From Rhizobium sp. (GTDB taxonomy: Bacteria > Pseudomonadota > Gammaproteobacteria > Burkholderiales > Thiobacillaceae), in NCBI GenBank assembly GCA_019459285.1, contig JAIBEL010000036.1, positions 1-48,557 on the forward strand: a DNA stretch of 48,557 bases. The letters are read 5' to 3'. Position numbers and translations under genes: made by a program. Shown here piece after piece: positions 9,571-18,274 of the stretch (position 1 is its first letter; every line of letters starts with the position of its first letter). A model generated the notes under the pieces. It was not told where the DNA came from. It ran no database searches and saw only the letters and a list, made by a program, of their open reading frames with translations.

Positions 9571-10245
9571 TTACAAGGGAATGAAACTGAGGAAGAAGCG
9601 CGCCAGCCAGCCCATCACTTCGGCCGAGTCGAACTTGGCGCTGGAACGGTATTCGATGCGCGCGTCCGCCACCTTGGCCGACGACACGGTATTGCCCGCC
9701 TGGATGGTGTCGGGCTGCACCACGCCGGACAGGCGGACGTATTCGGTGCTCTTGTCGAGCGCGATCTGCTTTTCGCCGGCGACCACCAGGTTGCCGTTCG
9801 GCAGCACCTCGGTCACGGTGACGGTGATGTTGCCGGTGAAGAGGTTGCTGGAGTCGATCGCCGACTTGTCGTCGTACGAGGTCGACGAATCGGCCTTCAC
9901 GCCGGCGCCCTGGAAGGTCTTGAGCGGCAACCCCGCGACGGCGCTGATCGACGAATCGACCGCGCCGGTTTTCGACCCGTTGGACGACGCCTTCTTGCCG
10001 GCCTGCGTCTTCTCGTTGATGACGATGGTCAGCACGTCGCCGACGTGGCGCGCGCGTCGGTCTTCGAACATGGGGGTGTAGGAGGCGACCTGGTAGATGG
10101 CGCCATTGCCGGCCGCCTGGGTGGGCAGCGCCTGCGGACGCGCCGTGGTGGGCTGCTGGACGATGGACGACGGCGTGGTGCCGCAGCCCGCCAGCCCCAG
10201 CAGCATCCCCACACATCCCACGATACGCGACATCTTCATGGCCAA
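9571..10245 (-). CDS. flgH: Flagellar L-ring lipoprotein FlgH
   Basis: Outer-membrane lipoprotein that builds the L ring. It has 224 residues. The N-terminus MAMKMSRIVGCVGMLLGLAGC ends in a lipobox (LAGC, Cys21) for lipid attachment. Conserved segments include RRARHVGDVLTIVINEKTQAGKK, LFTGNITVTVTEVLPNGNLVVAGEKQIALD and VRLSGVVQPDTIQAGNTVSSAKVADARIEY in pieces along the chain. The length is normal. The gene ends next to the flgI start, and flgG ends two bases upstream. Confidence 0.97.
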   Translation of the reverse strand: MAMKMSRIVGCVGMLLGLAGCGTTPSSIVQQPTTARPQALPTQAAGNGAIYQVASYTPMFEDRRARHVGDVLTIVINEKTQAGKKASSNGSKTGAVDSSISAVAGLPLKTFQGAGVKADSSTSYDDKSAIDSSNLFTGNITVTVTEVLPNGNLVVAGEKQIALDKSTEYVRLSGVVQPDTIQAGNTVSSAKVADARIEYRSSAKFDSAEVMGWLARFFLSFIPL

Positions 10246-10247
10246 CC

Positions 10248-11030
10248 TCAGAGCTGGGTCAGGCGCTGCAACATCTGGTCGGATGTCGTGATCGCCTTGC
10301 TGTTGATTTCGTAGGCACGCTGGGTCTGGATCATGTTGACCATCTCTTCCACGACGTTGACGTTCGAGGTTTCGACGTAGCCCTGATTGAGCGTGCCGGC
10401 GCCGTTGCTGCCGGGTGCGTTGGAACTCGGCGTGCCCGATGCGGCGGTTTCGGCATAGAGGTTCTCACCCAGGCTCTGCAGGCCGGCCGGGTTGACGAAC
10501 ATCGCCAGCTGCAGGGTACCGACCGTCACCGGCGTGGACGAGCCGGCCTGCTGCACCGACACCGTGCCGTCGCGCCCGATGGTCAGGGTCTGGGTATCGG
10601 GCGGAATCGTGATGGCCGGCTGCACCGCATAACCGCTGGACGTCACCAATTGGCCGTTGGAATCGGCCTGGAAGGAGCCGTCGCGCGTGTAGGAGGTCGT
10701 GCCGTCCGGCATCAGCACCTGGAAAAAGCCGTTGCCCTGGATCGCCACGTCCTTGGCGTTGCCGGTCTGCTGAAGATTCCCCTGCGTGAAGATGCGCTCG
10801 GTGGCCACCGTTTTCACGCCGGTGCCGATCTGCAGGCCGGAGGGCAGCTGCGTCTGCTCGGACGACTGCGCGCCGGGCTGGCGGATGGTCTGGTACAGCA
10901 GGTCCTCGAACACCGCGCGCGCGCGCTTGAATCCGCTGGTGCTGACGTTGGCGAGGTTGTTGGAAATCACGTCCATCTGCGTCTGCTGCGCATCCAGACC
11001 GGTTTTGGCAATCCACAGTGAGCGAATCAT
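10248..11030 (-). CDS. flgG: Flagellar distal rod protein FlgG
   Basis: Distal rod subunit, exported by the flagellar secretion system and assembled through the P and L rings. It has 260 residues, exactly the usual length. The N-terminus [20 protein letters not shown] with [16 protein letters not shown] and the C-terminus [23 protein letters not shown] are the paired flagellar rod/hook signatures. The central [13 protein letters not shown] block is the hook-basal body core. It lies between flgF and flgH. Confidence 0.98.
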   Translation of the reverse strand: MIRSLWIAKTGLDAQQTQMDVISNNLANVSTSGFKRARAVFEDLLYQTIRQPGAQSSEQTQLPSGLQIGTGVKTVATERIFTQGNLQQTGNAKDVAIQGNGFFQVLMPDGTTSYTRDGSFQADSNGQLVTSSGYAVQPAITIPPDTQTLTIGRDGTVSVQQAGSSTPVTVGTLQLAMFVNPAGLQSLGENLYAETAASGTPSSNAPGSNGAGTLNQGYVETSNVNVVEEMVNMIQTQRAYEINSKAITTSDQMLQRLTQL

Positions 11031-11055
11031 GTCGGTTCCTTCAAGAATTAGGGGA

Positions 11056-11796
11056 TCAGTTCATCGACAGCAGCTGGCCGGCCTTGCTGTCGTTGCTCTC
11101 TGCGTTCTGCAGCAGCTTCATATGCATGTCGAACGAACGGGCCAGCGAGATCATGTTGACCATGGCGTCGACGACGTTGACGTTGCTCGATTCGAGCGCG
11201 CCGCTGACCACTTTCACGTTGGGATCGGCTTCCGCCGTCTGGCCATCCTTCATGCGGAACAAGCCGTCGTCGCCGCGCACCAGATCCGCCGTGGGCGGAT
11301 TCACCAGTTTCAGGCGGCCCACCGAGGTCAGGCCGGTGGCGGCGGAGCCGTCGGGCACCAGCGAGATCGTGCCATCCTTGCCGATGGCGACGTTGCGGCC
11401 CGGCGGGATGGACAGCGGTCCGCCGTCGCCCATGACATTGAGGCCGTCATGGGTCTGCAGCACGCCGTTCTCGTCCATCTTCAGGCTGCCGTTGCGGGTA
11501 TAGGCTTCGCTGCCGTCGGCCGCCTGCACCACGATCCAGCCGTCGCCCTGCACCGCCACGTCGAGGTCGCGGCCGGTCTGCTGGATCGCACCGGAACGGA
11601 AATCGCTGCCGGTGGTGGAGTCGACCACGAACGCCCGGGTGGGCAGGATCGCTCCCTGCACCGGCACCGCGCGGAACTGGTCGATCTGCGCACGGAAGCC
11701 CGTGGTGGTCGCGTTCGCCAGGTTGTTCGACGTGGTCGCCTGCTGCTCCAGCGCGTGCTTCGCGCCGGTCATGGCGGTGTAGATGAGACGGTCCAT
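11056..11796 (-). CDS. flgF: Flagellar proximal rod protein FlgF
   Basis: Proximal rod subunit of 246 residues. It begins [20 protein letters not shown] with the [14 protein letters not shown] motif shared by rod and hook proteins, has the [13 protein letters not shown] core, and ends in [23 protein letters not shown]. These features and the shorter length separate it from FlgG next door. A GGAGG site lies just before the ATG (the complement reads GAGGCCGC). It is part of the flgB-flgL run. Confidence 0.96.
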   Translation of the reverse strand: MDRLIYTAMTGAKHALEQQATTSNNLANATTTGFRAQIDQFRAVPVQGAILPTRAFVVDSTTGSDFRSGAIQQTGRDLDVAVQGDGWIVVQAADGSEAYTRNGSLKMDENGVLQTHDGLNVMGDGGPLSIPPGRNVAIGKDGTISLVPDGSAATGLTSVGRLKLVNPPTADLVRGDDGLFRMKDGQTAEADPNVKVVSGALESSNVNVVDAMVNMISLARSFDMHMKLLQNAESNDSKAGQLLSMN

Positions 11797-11821
11797 GCGG
11801 CCTCCTTAAACGCTCACTGCA

Positions 11822-13048
11822 TCAACGCAGGTTCACCAGGGTCTGCATCACCGCATCCTGGGTCTTGATGGTCTGCGCATTGGCCTGGTACACCCGCTGC
11901 GCGGTGATCATGTTGACCAGCTCGGCGGTGAGGTCGACGTTGGAATCTTCCACCGCAGACGACTGCAACACCCCCAGGCTGCCCGAGTTGGGCGTGCCGA
12001 CCAGCGGCGACCCCGAGGTCGAGGATTCGGTCCACATGTTGTTGCCCATCTGCTGCAGGCCGTTGGGGTTGGAGAAATTCGCCAGCACCACCTGGCCCAG
12101 CACGGCCGACTGGCCGTTGGTATAGCGGCCCAGGACCACGCCGTCGGAGCCGACGTTGAAGCCGGCCAGGCGACCCGAGGTATAGCCGTTCTGGTCCAGC
12201 GTGTTGACGCTGAACGCGGAGCCGAACTGGGTGGTGCCGGTGTAATCGAAGGTGACGGGGAAAGGCGAGGTCGCGCCCGTTGCCGTGGCCGGCACGTTGA
12301 TGGCCGCAAGCGGCATCGCGGTCGTCAGGGCGCCGCTGGCGTTGAAGTTCAGCGTGGCGACCGGGCCTGCACCGATCTGGGTTCCGTCGTTGGCCGCATA
12401 CACATCCCAGGCGCCGGACGGCCTTTTCACATAGTAGGTTTGCAGCGTCTGGGAATTGCCCAGGCTGTCGTAGACCGATACCGCGGTCGAATTGTGGAAG
12501 GTGGTCGGGTCGTTCAGGTTGAACGGCGTGACGGTTCCGTCGATCGGCGTACTGCCCGAATCCAGGTTGAGCACGGCAGTCACGTCCGTGGTGATGTTCG
12601 GCACCAGGTCGGCCGTATTGATGCGGATCGGCGACGGTGCGCCGACCGACAGCACGCCGCTCGCATTCGCCGTATAGCCGGTCAGCTTGGCCCCGGTCGG
12701 ATTGACGATGTAGCCGCTCTTGTCGAGCTGGAACTGGCCGTTGCGCTGGTAGGCGATCTCGCCGTTGGTATCCATGCGGAAGAAGCCGCCGCCGTTGATG
12801 GCCATGTCCAGCGGATTGTTGGTGGAGGTGATGTTGCCCTGGGTGAACTGCTGGGTCACCTGCGAAACCTTGGTACCGATACCGACGTTGGAACCGCCGG
12901 CCCCCGTCAGGGAGTTGGCGTAGACGTCGGCGAACTGGGCCTGGGACTGCTTGAATCCGACCGTGCTCGAGTTGGCGACGTTATTGCCGATGACGTCCAG
13001 GTTCTTTGCGGCGGCGTTGAGTCCGCTCAATCCTTGCTGAAAACTCAT
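11822..13048 (-). CDS. flgE: Flagellar hook protein FlgE
   Basis: Main subunit of the hook, the universal joint between rod and filament. It has 408 residues, near the enteric length. The N-terminal segment MSFQQGLSGLNAAAKNLDVI with NNVANSSTVGFKQSQAQFADVYA, the INGGGFFRM core and the C-terminal DLTAELVNMITAQRVYQANAQTIK motif are all present. The centre is beta-rich and variable. The ATG has an AGGAGC ribosome site. It lies directly after flgD, the hook cap that it needs for assembly. Confidence 0.98.
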   Translation of the reverse strand: MSFQQGLSGLNAAAKNLDVIGNNVANSSTVGFKQSQAQFADVYANSLTGAGGSNVGIGTKVSQVTQQFTQGNITSTNNPLDMAINGGGFFRMDTNGEIAYQRNGQFQLDKSGYIVNPTGAKLTGYTANASGVLSVGAPSPIRINTADLVPNITTDVTAVLNLDSGSTPIDGTVTPFNLNDPTTFHNSTAVSVYDSLGNSQTLQTYYVKRPSGAWDVYAANDGTQIGAGPVATLNFNASGALTTAMPLAAINVPATATGATSPFPVTFDYTGTTQFGSAFSVNTLDQNGYTSGRLAGFNVGSDGVVLGRYTNGQSAVLGQVVLANFSNPNGLQQMGNNMWTESSTSGSPLVGTPNSGSLGVLQSSAVEDSNVDLTAELVNMITAQRVYQANAQTIKTQDAVMQTLVNLR

Positions 13049-13104
13049 GTTCTGCTCCTTGTGATGATGGCTGGCGGCTTATCCGGCACGCCGACTCGAA
13101 CTAC

Positions 13105-13770
13105 TCAGAAAATCTGCCGGATATCGGCATACCCCACGTTCGTATTGCCCGCCAGGTTCAACTGCACGCCCTGGCTGTTCTGCGAAACGCTGTTGACCGT
13201 CCCCAGGTTCAGGGCGGTGCTGTCGATTGCCTGGCCGCCCTGGACGGCATCGATCTTGAAGCTGTATTTGCCCGCAGGCGCGGCCGTCCCGGTGTCCGTC
13301 AGGCCATCCCACGCCACCACGTTCACGCCCGCCTCGCGCGAGCCCAAAGTCAGTTTGCGCACCAGCGAACCCGATGCGTCGTAGATGCTGGCCGTGACCT
13401 TGTCGGCGGGACGCGACAGGTCGAACCCCACGACGTTCTCGAGCTGGGCTGGGCTGATCGTATCGCCCGGAACCAGGACCGTCCGACCGATCAGGCTGGC
13501 GGCCTGCGACATCTGGTTGGTACCCAGGCTGGCTGACATCGCCTGCAGGCTGCTGTTCATGTTCTCGATGCCCTGCACCGTGCTGAGCTGGGCCATCTGG
13601 CTGGTCACCTGCGCGTTGTCGAGCGGGTTCAGCGGATCCTGGTTCTTCATCTGGGCCACCAGCAGGCTCAGGAAGCGGTTCTGCGTATCCGCCACGCTGC
13701 TCTTCGAGGACGTGGATGCGCTTGCGCCAAACAGGCTGTTTACATTACTGGTGTCTTGTACGGTGCTCAT
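13105..13770 (-). CDS. flgD: Flagellar hook capping protein FlgD
   Basis: Scaffold that sits at the tip of the growing hook and adds FlgE subunits. It has 221 residues. The conserved N-terminal block NRFLSLLVAQMKNQDPLNPLDNAQVTSQMAQLSTVQGIENMN is visible in pieces at about residues 27-70, followed by a Tudor/FnIII-like beta domain ending in NVGYADIRQIF. The length is normal. It sits between flgC and flgE. Confidence 0.96.
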   Translation of the reverse strand: MSTVQDTSNVNSLFGASASTSSKSSVADTQNRFLSLLVAQMKNQDPLNPLDNAQVTSQMAQLSTVQGIENMNSSLQAMSASLGTNQMSQAASLIGRTVLVPGDTISPAQLENVVGFDLSRPADKVTASIYDASGSLVRKLTLGSREAGVNVVAWDGLTDTGTAAPAGKYSFKIDAVQGGQAIDSTALNLGTVNSVSQNSQGVQLNLAGNTNVGYADIRQIF

Positions 13771-13795
13771 GTTCGTTCCTCGTTATCGCTGCTGT

Positions 13796-14200
13796 TCACT
13801 GTCCCAGGCTCAGGGTCTTGAGCAGCAGGGTCTTGGTGGTGTTCATCATGTCCACGTTGGACTGGTACGAGCGCGAGGCGGAGATCATGTTGACCATTTC
13901 CTCCACCACATTGACGTTGGGCATGGTCACGTAGCCTTTCTCGTCGGCGAGCGGATTCTTGGGGTCGTACACCTGCTTCATCGGTGACTGATCCTCGACC
14001 ACCGCGGCCACGTTCACCCCGGTCGCGCCGTTCTCGCCCACCGGCGTGGCGGCGAACACGACCTGCTTGGCCCTGTAGGGCGTGCCGTCGGCGCTGGTCG
14101 CGCTGTCGGCGTTGGCCAGGTTGCTGGCGACGGTATTCAATCGCTGCGACTGGGCGTTCATGGCCGATCCGGCGACGCTGAAGATATTGGACAGTGACAT
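13796..14200 (-). CDS. flgC: Flagellar proximal rod protein FlgC
   Basis: Proximal rod subunit of 134 residues, the family's usual size. It shows the N-terminal [32 protein letters not shown] region in pieces, the [11 protein letters not shown] segment, and the C-terminal [30 protein letters not shown] motif. An AGGAGC ribosome site precedes the ATG. It follows flgB by 18 bases. Confidence 0.97.
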   Translation of the reverse strand: MSLSNIFSVAGSAMNAQSQRLNTVASNLANADSATSADGTPYRAKQVVFAATPVGENGATGVNVAAVVEDQSPMKQVYDPKNPLADEKGYVTMPNVNVVEEMVNMISASRSYQSNVDMMNTTKTLLLKTLSLGQ

Positions 14201-14218
14201 GCGTGATGCTCCTTATCC

Positions 14219-14626
14219 CTAGCCCTGGATCGCAGCCATCATGCTTTTGATCTGCTGCGTGATCCGGGTCAGATTGAATTCGTAGTGAACGGCGTTGTCG
14301 GCGAAGGCGGCGCGTTCGGCATCCATGTTCACCGTGTTGCCGTCGACGCTGCCCTGGGCCGGCGTGCGGTACAGCAGTCCGGCTTCCGCCGCGACGCCGG
14401 AGTTGCCCGCCAGATGGCCGGGGGCCGTGGTGGCCAACGCCGTGCCGTCGGTCGCGGACGTGCCCTGCAACGCGCCCTGCAGGGCGGCCTTGAAATCCAG
14501 GTCGCGCGCCTTGTAGTTCGGCGTGTCGGCGTTGGCGATATTGGAAGCCAGCACCTGCTGGCGCTGCTCGCGTATGCGTAGCGCCTGGGTGTTGAAATTC
14601 AGCATGTCATCAAGCCGGTTCAGCAT
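14219..14626 (-). CDS. flgB: Flagellar proximal rod protein FlgB
   Basis: Rod protein nearest the MS ring, 135 residues. It begins MLNRLDDMLNFNTQALRIRE with the SNIANADTPNYKARDLDF signature and ends in the amphipathic helix NLTRITQQIKSMMAAIQG. I chose the ATG at 14626, preceded by GAGGTG. The open frame extends upstream to 15343, but that part runs antisense to flgA and does not resemble FlgB. It is the first gene of the eleven-gene minus-strand flg run, so the operon promoter should lie in 14627-14797. Confidence 0.97.
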   Translation of the reverse strand: MLNRLDDMLNFNTQALRIREQRQQVLASNIANADTPNYKARDLDFKAALQGALQGTSATDGTALATTAPGHLAGNSGVAAEAGLLYRTPAQGSVDGNTVNMDAERAAFADNAVHYEFNLTRITQQIKSMMAAIQG

Positions 14627-14699
14627 GGTTTTCACCTCTTTCTGCCGCAAAGCCTTTTTGCGATGACTGCATCCTAGGTACTCACCTGTCCATTCAATC

Positions 14700-14726
14700 G
14701 AACGATAAAGGGCACAAAGCCCGTTC
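14700..14726. promoter_or_regulatory. Interrupted dyad in flgB/flgA divergent promoter region
   Basis: The arms GAACG-ATAAA-GGGC and GCCC-GTTC pair around ACAAA, with ATAAA as an unpaired bulge. It lies midway between the divergent starts of flgB (14626) and flgA (14798), where promoters for both operons must sit. I could not recognise a clear sigma-28 or sigma-54 promoter here, so a regulator site or a leader hairpin are both possible. Confidence 0.3.
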
Positions 14727-14797
14727 ATTTCGCCGTTTAAGATGGGGCGACGCTCCCTACAATGCGGCAGTGTGAGAAACCGAGCCAAGGAGTCGAC

Positions 14798-15514
14798 ATG
14801 GCACACAAACGTATCCGGGCCCTGGCAGGCCGACTGGGAGCCGGCCTGGCATTCGTGGCCGGCCTGGTTCTGCCCGCCGTGGCCCCCGCAGCGGACCAGC
14901 AGGACCCGGCCGCCATCCAGGCGCACGCCGAGCAGTTCCTGAAAAAACAGACCGCCGGCCTGCCCGGCAAGGTGACGATCCAGGTTGCCGCGCCGCGCGC
15001 CGCGCTGCCCGCCTGCTCCGCATTCGACGCTTTCCAGCCCACCGGCAGCCGCAGCATGGGGAAAACCACGATCGGCGTGCGTTGCCTGGCGCCCAGCCGG
15101 TGGACGGTCTACCTGGCGGCGCAGATCCGCGTGATGGGGTCGTACGTCGTGACCCGCGAGCCGCTGCCCGCCAACCATATCCTGAGCGCGGCCGACCTCA
15201 CGCTGCGCGACGGCGACCTGGGCAGCCTGCCGGCCGACGTCGTCACCAATGCCGACGACCTCAAGGGATACCGCACGGTATCGGGTGTGGCAGCCGGGGC
15301 GCCGCTGCGCAATGCGTTGCTGCGCGCCCCGCTCGCCGTGCAACAGGGGCAGAGCACCCGCCTGGTGATGAACGGGCCGGGCTTTTCCATCCAGAGCGAA
15401 GGCCAGGCGCTGGCCAACGCCAGTCGGGGCGACCGGGTCCGGGTGAAAACCCCTTCCGGAGAAGTGGTCAGCGGCGTGGCGCAGGACGGCCAGCGGGTGG
15501 TCGTCGCCTTCTAA
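14798..15514 (+). CDS. flgA: Flagellar P-ring assembly chaperone FlgA
   Basis: Periplasmic chaperone that helps FlgI form the P ring. It has 238 residues from the ATG at 14798, which has AAGGAG five bases upstream. An earlier in-frame ATG at 14762 lacks such a site. A Sec signal peptide (MAHKRIRALAGRLGAGLAFV and on, cleaved near AVAPA-A) leads to a mature protein with a C-terminal SAF domain (REPLPANHILSAADL and LVMNGPGFSIQSEGQAL). It diverges from flgB and is followed by flgM and flgN. Confidence 0.96.
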   Translation: MAHKRIRALAGRLGAGLAFVAGLVLPAVAPAADQQDPAAIQAHAEQFLKKQTAGLPGKVTIQVAAPRAALPACSAFDAFQPTGSRSMGKTTIGVRCLAPSRWTVYLAAQIRVMGSYVVTREPLPANHILSAADLTLRDGDLGSLPADVVTNADDLKGYRTVSGVAAGAPLRNALLRAPLAVQQGQSTRLVMNGPGFSIQSEGQALANASRGDRVRVKTPSGEVVSGVAQDGQRVVVAF

Positions 15515-15612
15515 ATCGGGTAGATTGGATCGGGCAGACTTCAGAAAATCCGTAAATTGACGTTACTGAGTTAGCTTAAGAAACCGAGCACCTGACCGAT
15601 CAGGAAACTGCC

Positions 15613-15909
15613 ATGAAAATCGATCCCGGCCTGAAACCGATCACCCTGCCGAATTCCGTCGAAACCCGCCCCGGCAAGGCCGAAGACGCCAAGCCTGCCG
15701 ACGCCCAGAAGACGGATGTCAACCTGAGTCCGCGCGCCCTCCAGCTGAAACAGCTGGAATCGCAACTGGCGGCGATCCCGGTCGTCGACCGCGCCCGCGT
15801 GGACAGCATCAAGCAGGCCATCACTCGCGGGGAATACACCATCAATACCGGGAACATCGCGGAAAACCTGCTCAACTCGGTCAAGGAAATGCTCCATGTC
15901 GCCAAGTGA
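15613..15909 (+). CDS. flgM: Anti-sigma-28 factor FlgM
   Basis: Small cytoplasmic protein (98 residues) that binds the flagellar sigma factor FliA and is exported once the hook is complete. The N-terminus is Pro/Lys-rich and probably disordered. The C-terminal half (VNLSPRALQLKQLESQL, then VDRARVDSIKQAITRGEYTI and IAENLL) is the sigma-28-binding region. CAGGAAA lies before the ATG. It overlaps flgN by 14 bases, so the two are likely translationally coupled. Confidence 0.95.
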   Translation: MKIDPGLKPITLPNSVETRPGKAEDAKPADAQKTDVNLSPRALQLKQLESQLAAIPVVDRARVDSIKQAITRGEYTINTGNIAENLLNSVKEMLHVAK

Positions 15910-16384
15910 TCCGTCCTCCAGCCCGGCCCTGATCGCCAAACTCACGATGGAAGGCGCGGCCTGGCAGGCCCTGTTGAATGTCATGGGCGAAGAGGAACGC
16001 GCACTGGTGGACGGCGAAGCCGATCGTCTGGCCCCGCTGAACGCCTCCAAGCTGTCGCAACTGCAAACGCTCAGCAACCTGGCGCGCACGCGCCATGACG
16101 ATCTGCTGGCGGCCGGCCACACTCCCGACCACGCCGGGATGGATGCCTGGCTGACCCGGCATGGCCAGCCCGAACATCTCGCACGCTGGCAGCAGCTGTG
16201 CGACATGGAACAACGGGCGCGCGCCCTGAACCAGCGTATCGGCACGCTGATCGATATGCGTCTGGCCTCCACCCGCCAGGCGCTCAATGTACTGGTCCAC
16301 GCCGCGACCAATCAGAACGGCCTGTACGACCAGGCCGGCCAGTCCGTCGCCGCCAGCAAGGGCAAGCCCCTGGCAGCAGCCTAG
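15896..16384 (+). CDS. flgN: Flagellar export chaperone FlgN
   Basis: Cytoplasmic chaperone for the hook-filament junction proteins FlgK and FlgL, both encoded nearby. The 162 residues are helical throughout. Recognisable FlgN features are the N-terminal EGAAWQALLNVMGEEERALVDG region and a central leucine-rich heptad pattern. Sequence conservation is low in this family, so position after flgM carries part of the weight. It ends 15 bases from the convergent mnmC. Confidence 0.9.
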   Translation: MSPSDPSSSPALIAKLTMEGAAWQALLNVMGEEERALVDGEADRLAPLNASKLSQLQTLSNLARTRHDDLLAAGHTPDHAGMDAWLTRHGQPEHLARWQQLCDMEQRARALNQRIGTLIDMRLASTRQALNVLVHAATNQNGLYDQAGQSVAASKGKPLAAA

Positions 16385-16399
16385 CCTGCGCCCCTGGCG

Positions 16400-18229
16400 C
16401 TAGCGTTCGAAACGTCGGGGCGCGTTCGCCTGCATCAATTCGATTTCCAGCGGCCAGGGCTGGCCTGTCATCTGATCGGCCAACGCCTCGCCCAGCACCC
16501 CCGCCCACACGACCCCGCGCGAGGCATAGCCCGCCGCGACATACAGCCCGGTCTGGCCGTCGACTGCGCCCACCAGCGGCAGTCGATCCGGCAGGGTGGC
16601 GCGCAACGAGGCACGGCCGCTCACCTGCCCCACGGCCACACGCTCGCCTGCGCCCGGCAGGATCGCCTCCAGCCGGGCCAGGTTGGCGAGATCGCTTTCC
16701 AGGCGGAGTGATGTGTCGTCGTCATCGTGTTCATAAGTGGCGCCGACCAGCGGTTGTGCGCTTGTGCCCTTCAGGGTGCCCGGCGCCACATAACCTTCAC
16801 GGGCGATCACCCGCCGGATGTCCGGCAGGCTGCCGGGCGGCAAGCGCGTGATCTGGCCGCGTACGGTATTGAGCGGCCAGCGCTGTCCCGGCACCAGCGC
16901 CAGGACGTCGCGCGCGTTCGCCAGCACCACGGCATCGGCCTCGGCCAGTATCGTGCCCTCCCGATCCACGACATGCCATCCCGCCGCAACGCGTGACACG
17001 TGCGCAACGGTGCAGTTCGTCTGCACACGGATGGCCGGATGGTCGAGCCAAGCACGGCACAGGCTCCCCGGAACCACCCAACCCGCTGTCGGGTAATACA
17101 CGCCGGGGGCTGCCACCGGCCAGTTCGCCAGCTCGCGTGCGGCCTCCAGTTCCACCCAATACGCATAATCGGTCGGCGGCAACGTGGCCGCCAGCGCCTG
17201 CTGCTGCTTCGCGGCCGCTTCCGCATTCTTGGCCAGATGCAGCACGCCGCAGCGCGCCCACTCGACGCCATCCAGCATCGCCCATGCGCGCAGATCGTGC
17301 AGGAAGGCCGCCCGCGTCAGGCGCGTAGCACGGTTGTCGTCGCGCGAGATCATCGGCCGGAACACCGCCACCGGATTGCCCGAGGCCGCCTGTGCCGGCG
17401 AATCGGCGCGCTCCAGTACCGTAACCGCCACGCCGCGCTGCGCCAGGCCATGCGCCACAGCAGCACCCGCCACACCGGCGCCGACGACGACGACGTGCCG
17501 CGGCGACGCAGATTCGGCCCGACTGCTTTCCCCCTGGAAGCGCGCGCGCAGGCAATGCCGCTTGCGGCCGTAGCCCGTCCGTTTCTCGCAGACGAAACCG
17601 ATCCGCCCCAGGCCCTCGCGTACCGACGCCGCCACGGTGTAGGTCGCGGCCATCGAGCCCGGCCGAGCCAATGGCACCAACGTGTCGAACAGCGCAGGCT
17701 GCCAGAGATCGGCGTTGCAGTCGGGTGCGAAGCCATCCAGATAAAACGTGTCCACCTCGGCCTGCACCTGCGGCAGGCAATCGAGCGCATCGCCCAGCAT
17801 CAGCGTGAGCTGCACCCGCCCCCCGTCAAGCGCGATGCGGTGGAAGCCCGGCGTCAGCGGCGGCCAGTTCGCCAGCAGCTCGTCCGATAGCGGCGCGAAT
17901 TCCGGCCATTGCGCATGCAGCCGCGCCAAGTCGTCGGCTACGAACGGATGCTTTTCGACCGACAGAAAATGCAGCCGCGCGCAACGCGCCGGATCGTCGC
18001 GCCAGGCTGCCCAGGTCACCAGGAAATTCAGCCCGGTGCCGAATCCAGTTTCGAGCACGACAAAGCGACTGCGCCCTGCCCACGCCTGCGGCAATCCACA
18101 GCCCTGCAGAAACACATGGCGCGCCTGTCCCGCACCGCCGTCGGCCGAATGGTAGATGTCGCCGTAGACAGCGGAATACGGCACGCCGTCCTTGAATTCG
18201 AGATGGGCGGGGACAATGGTTTTCAGCAT
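16400..18229 (-). CDS. mnmC: Bifunctional tRNA mnm5s2U biosynthesis protein MnmC
   Basis: Completes the 5-methylaminomethyl group on 2-thiouridine at tRNA wobble position 34. The C-terminal FAD oxidase removes the carboxymethyl group, and the N-terminal SAM-dependent methyltransferase then methylates. It has 609 residues. The methyltransferase domain (about 1-235) has ETGFGTGLNFL and the DCLPQVQAEVDTFYLDGFAP region. The FAD domain (about 248-600) begins VVVVGAGVAGAAVAHGLAQR. Both halves are intact. It converges on flgN and diverges from the adaptor gene at 18275. Confidence 0.97.
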   Translation of the reverse strand: MLKTIVPAHLEFKDGVPYSAVYGDIYHSADGGAGQARHVFLQGCGLPQAWAGRSRFVVLETGFGTGLNFLVTWAAWRDDPARCARLHFLSVEKHPFVADDLARLHAQWPEFAPLSDELLANWPPLTPGFHRIALDGGRVQLTLMLGDALDCLPQVQAEVDTFYLDGFAPDCNADLWQPALFDTLVPLARPGSMAATYTVAASVREGLGRIGFVCEKRTGYGRKRHCLRARFQGESSRAESASPRHVVVVGAGVAGAAVAHGLAQRGVAVTVLERADSPAQAASGNPVAVFRPMISRDDNRATRLTRAAFLHDLRAWAMLDGVEWARCGVLHLAKNAEAAAKQQQALAATLPPTDYAYWVELEAARELANWPVAAPGVYYPTAGWVVPGSLCRAWLDHPAIRVQTNCTVAHVSRVAAGWHVVDREGTILAEADAVVLANARDVLALVPGQRWPLNTVRGQITRLPPGSLPDIRRVIAREGYVAPGTLKGTSAQPLVGATYEHDDDDTSLRLESDLANLARLEAILPGAGERVAVGQVSGRASLRATLPDRLPLVGAVDGQTGLYVAAGYASRGVVWAGVLGEALADQMTGQPWPLEIELMQANAPRRFER

Positions 18230-18274
18230 GGCCGAATGTTACATTGAGGCGGTTCCCCGTTGCTTCGCCCCATC

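Noticed and set aside
7963..10314. 783-codon plus-strand frame opposite flgJ, flgI and flgH
   Set aside because: Antisense shadow of three clear flagellar genes. It is His/Arg/Gly-rich with no domain.
15570..15605. Possible sigma-28 promoter for flgM (TAAG, then ACCGATCA)
   Set aside because: The -10-like part ends about ten bases before the flgM ATG, so a transcript from it would lack a ribosome site.
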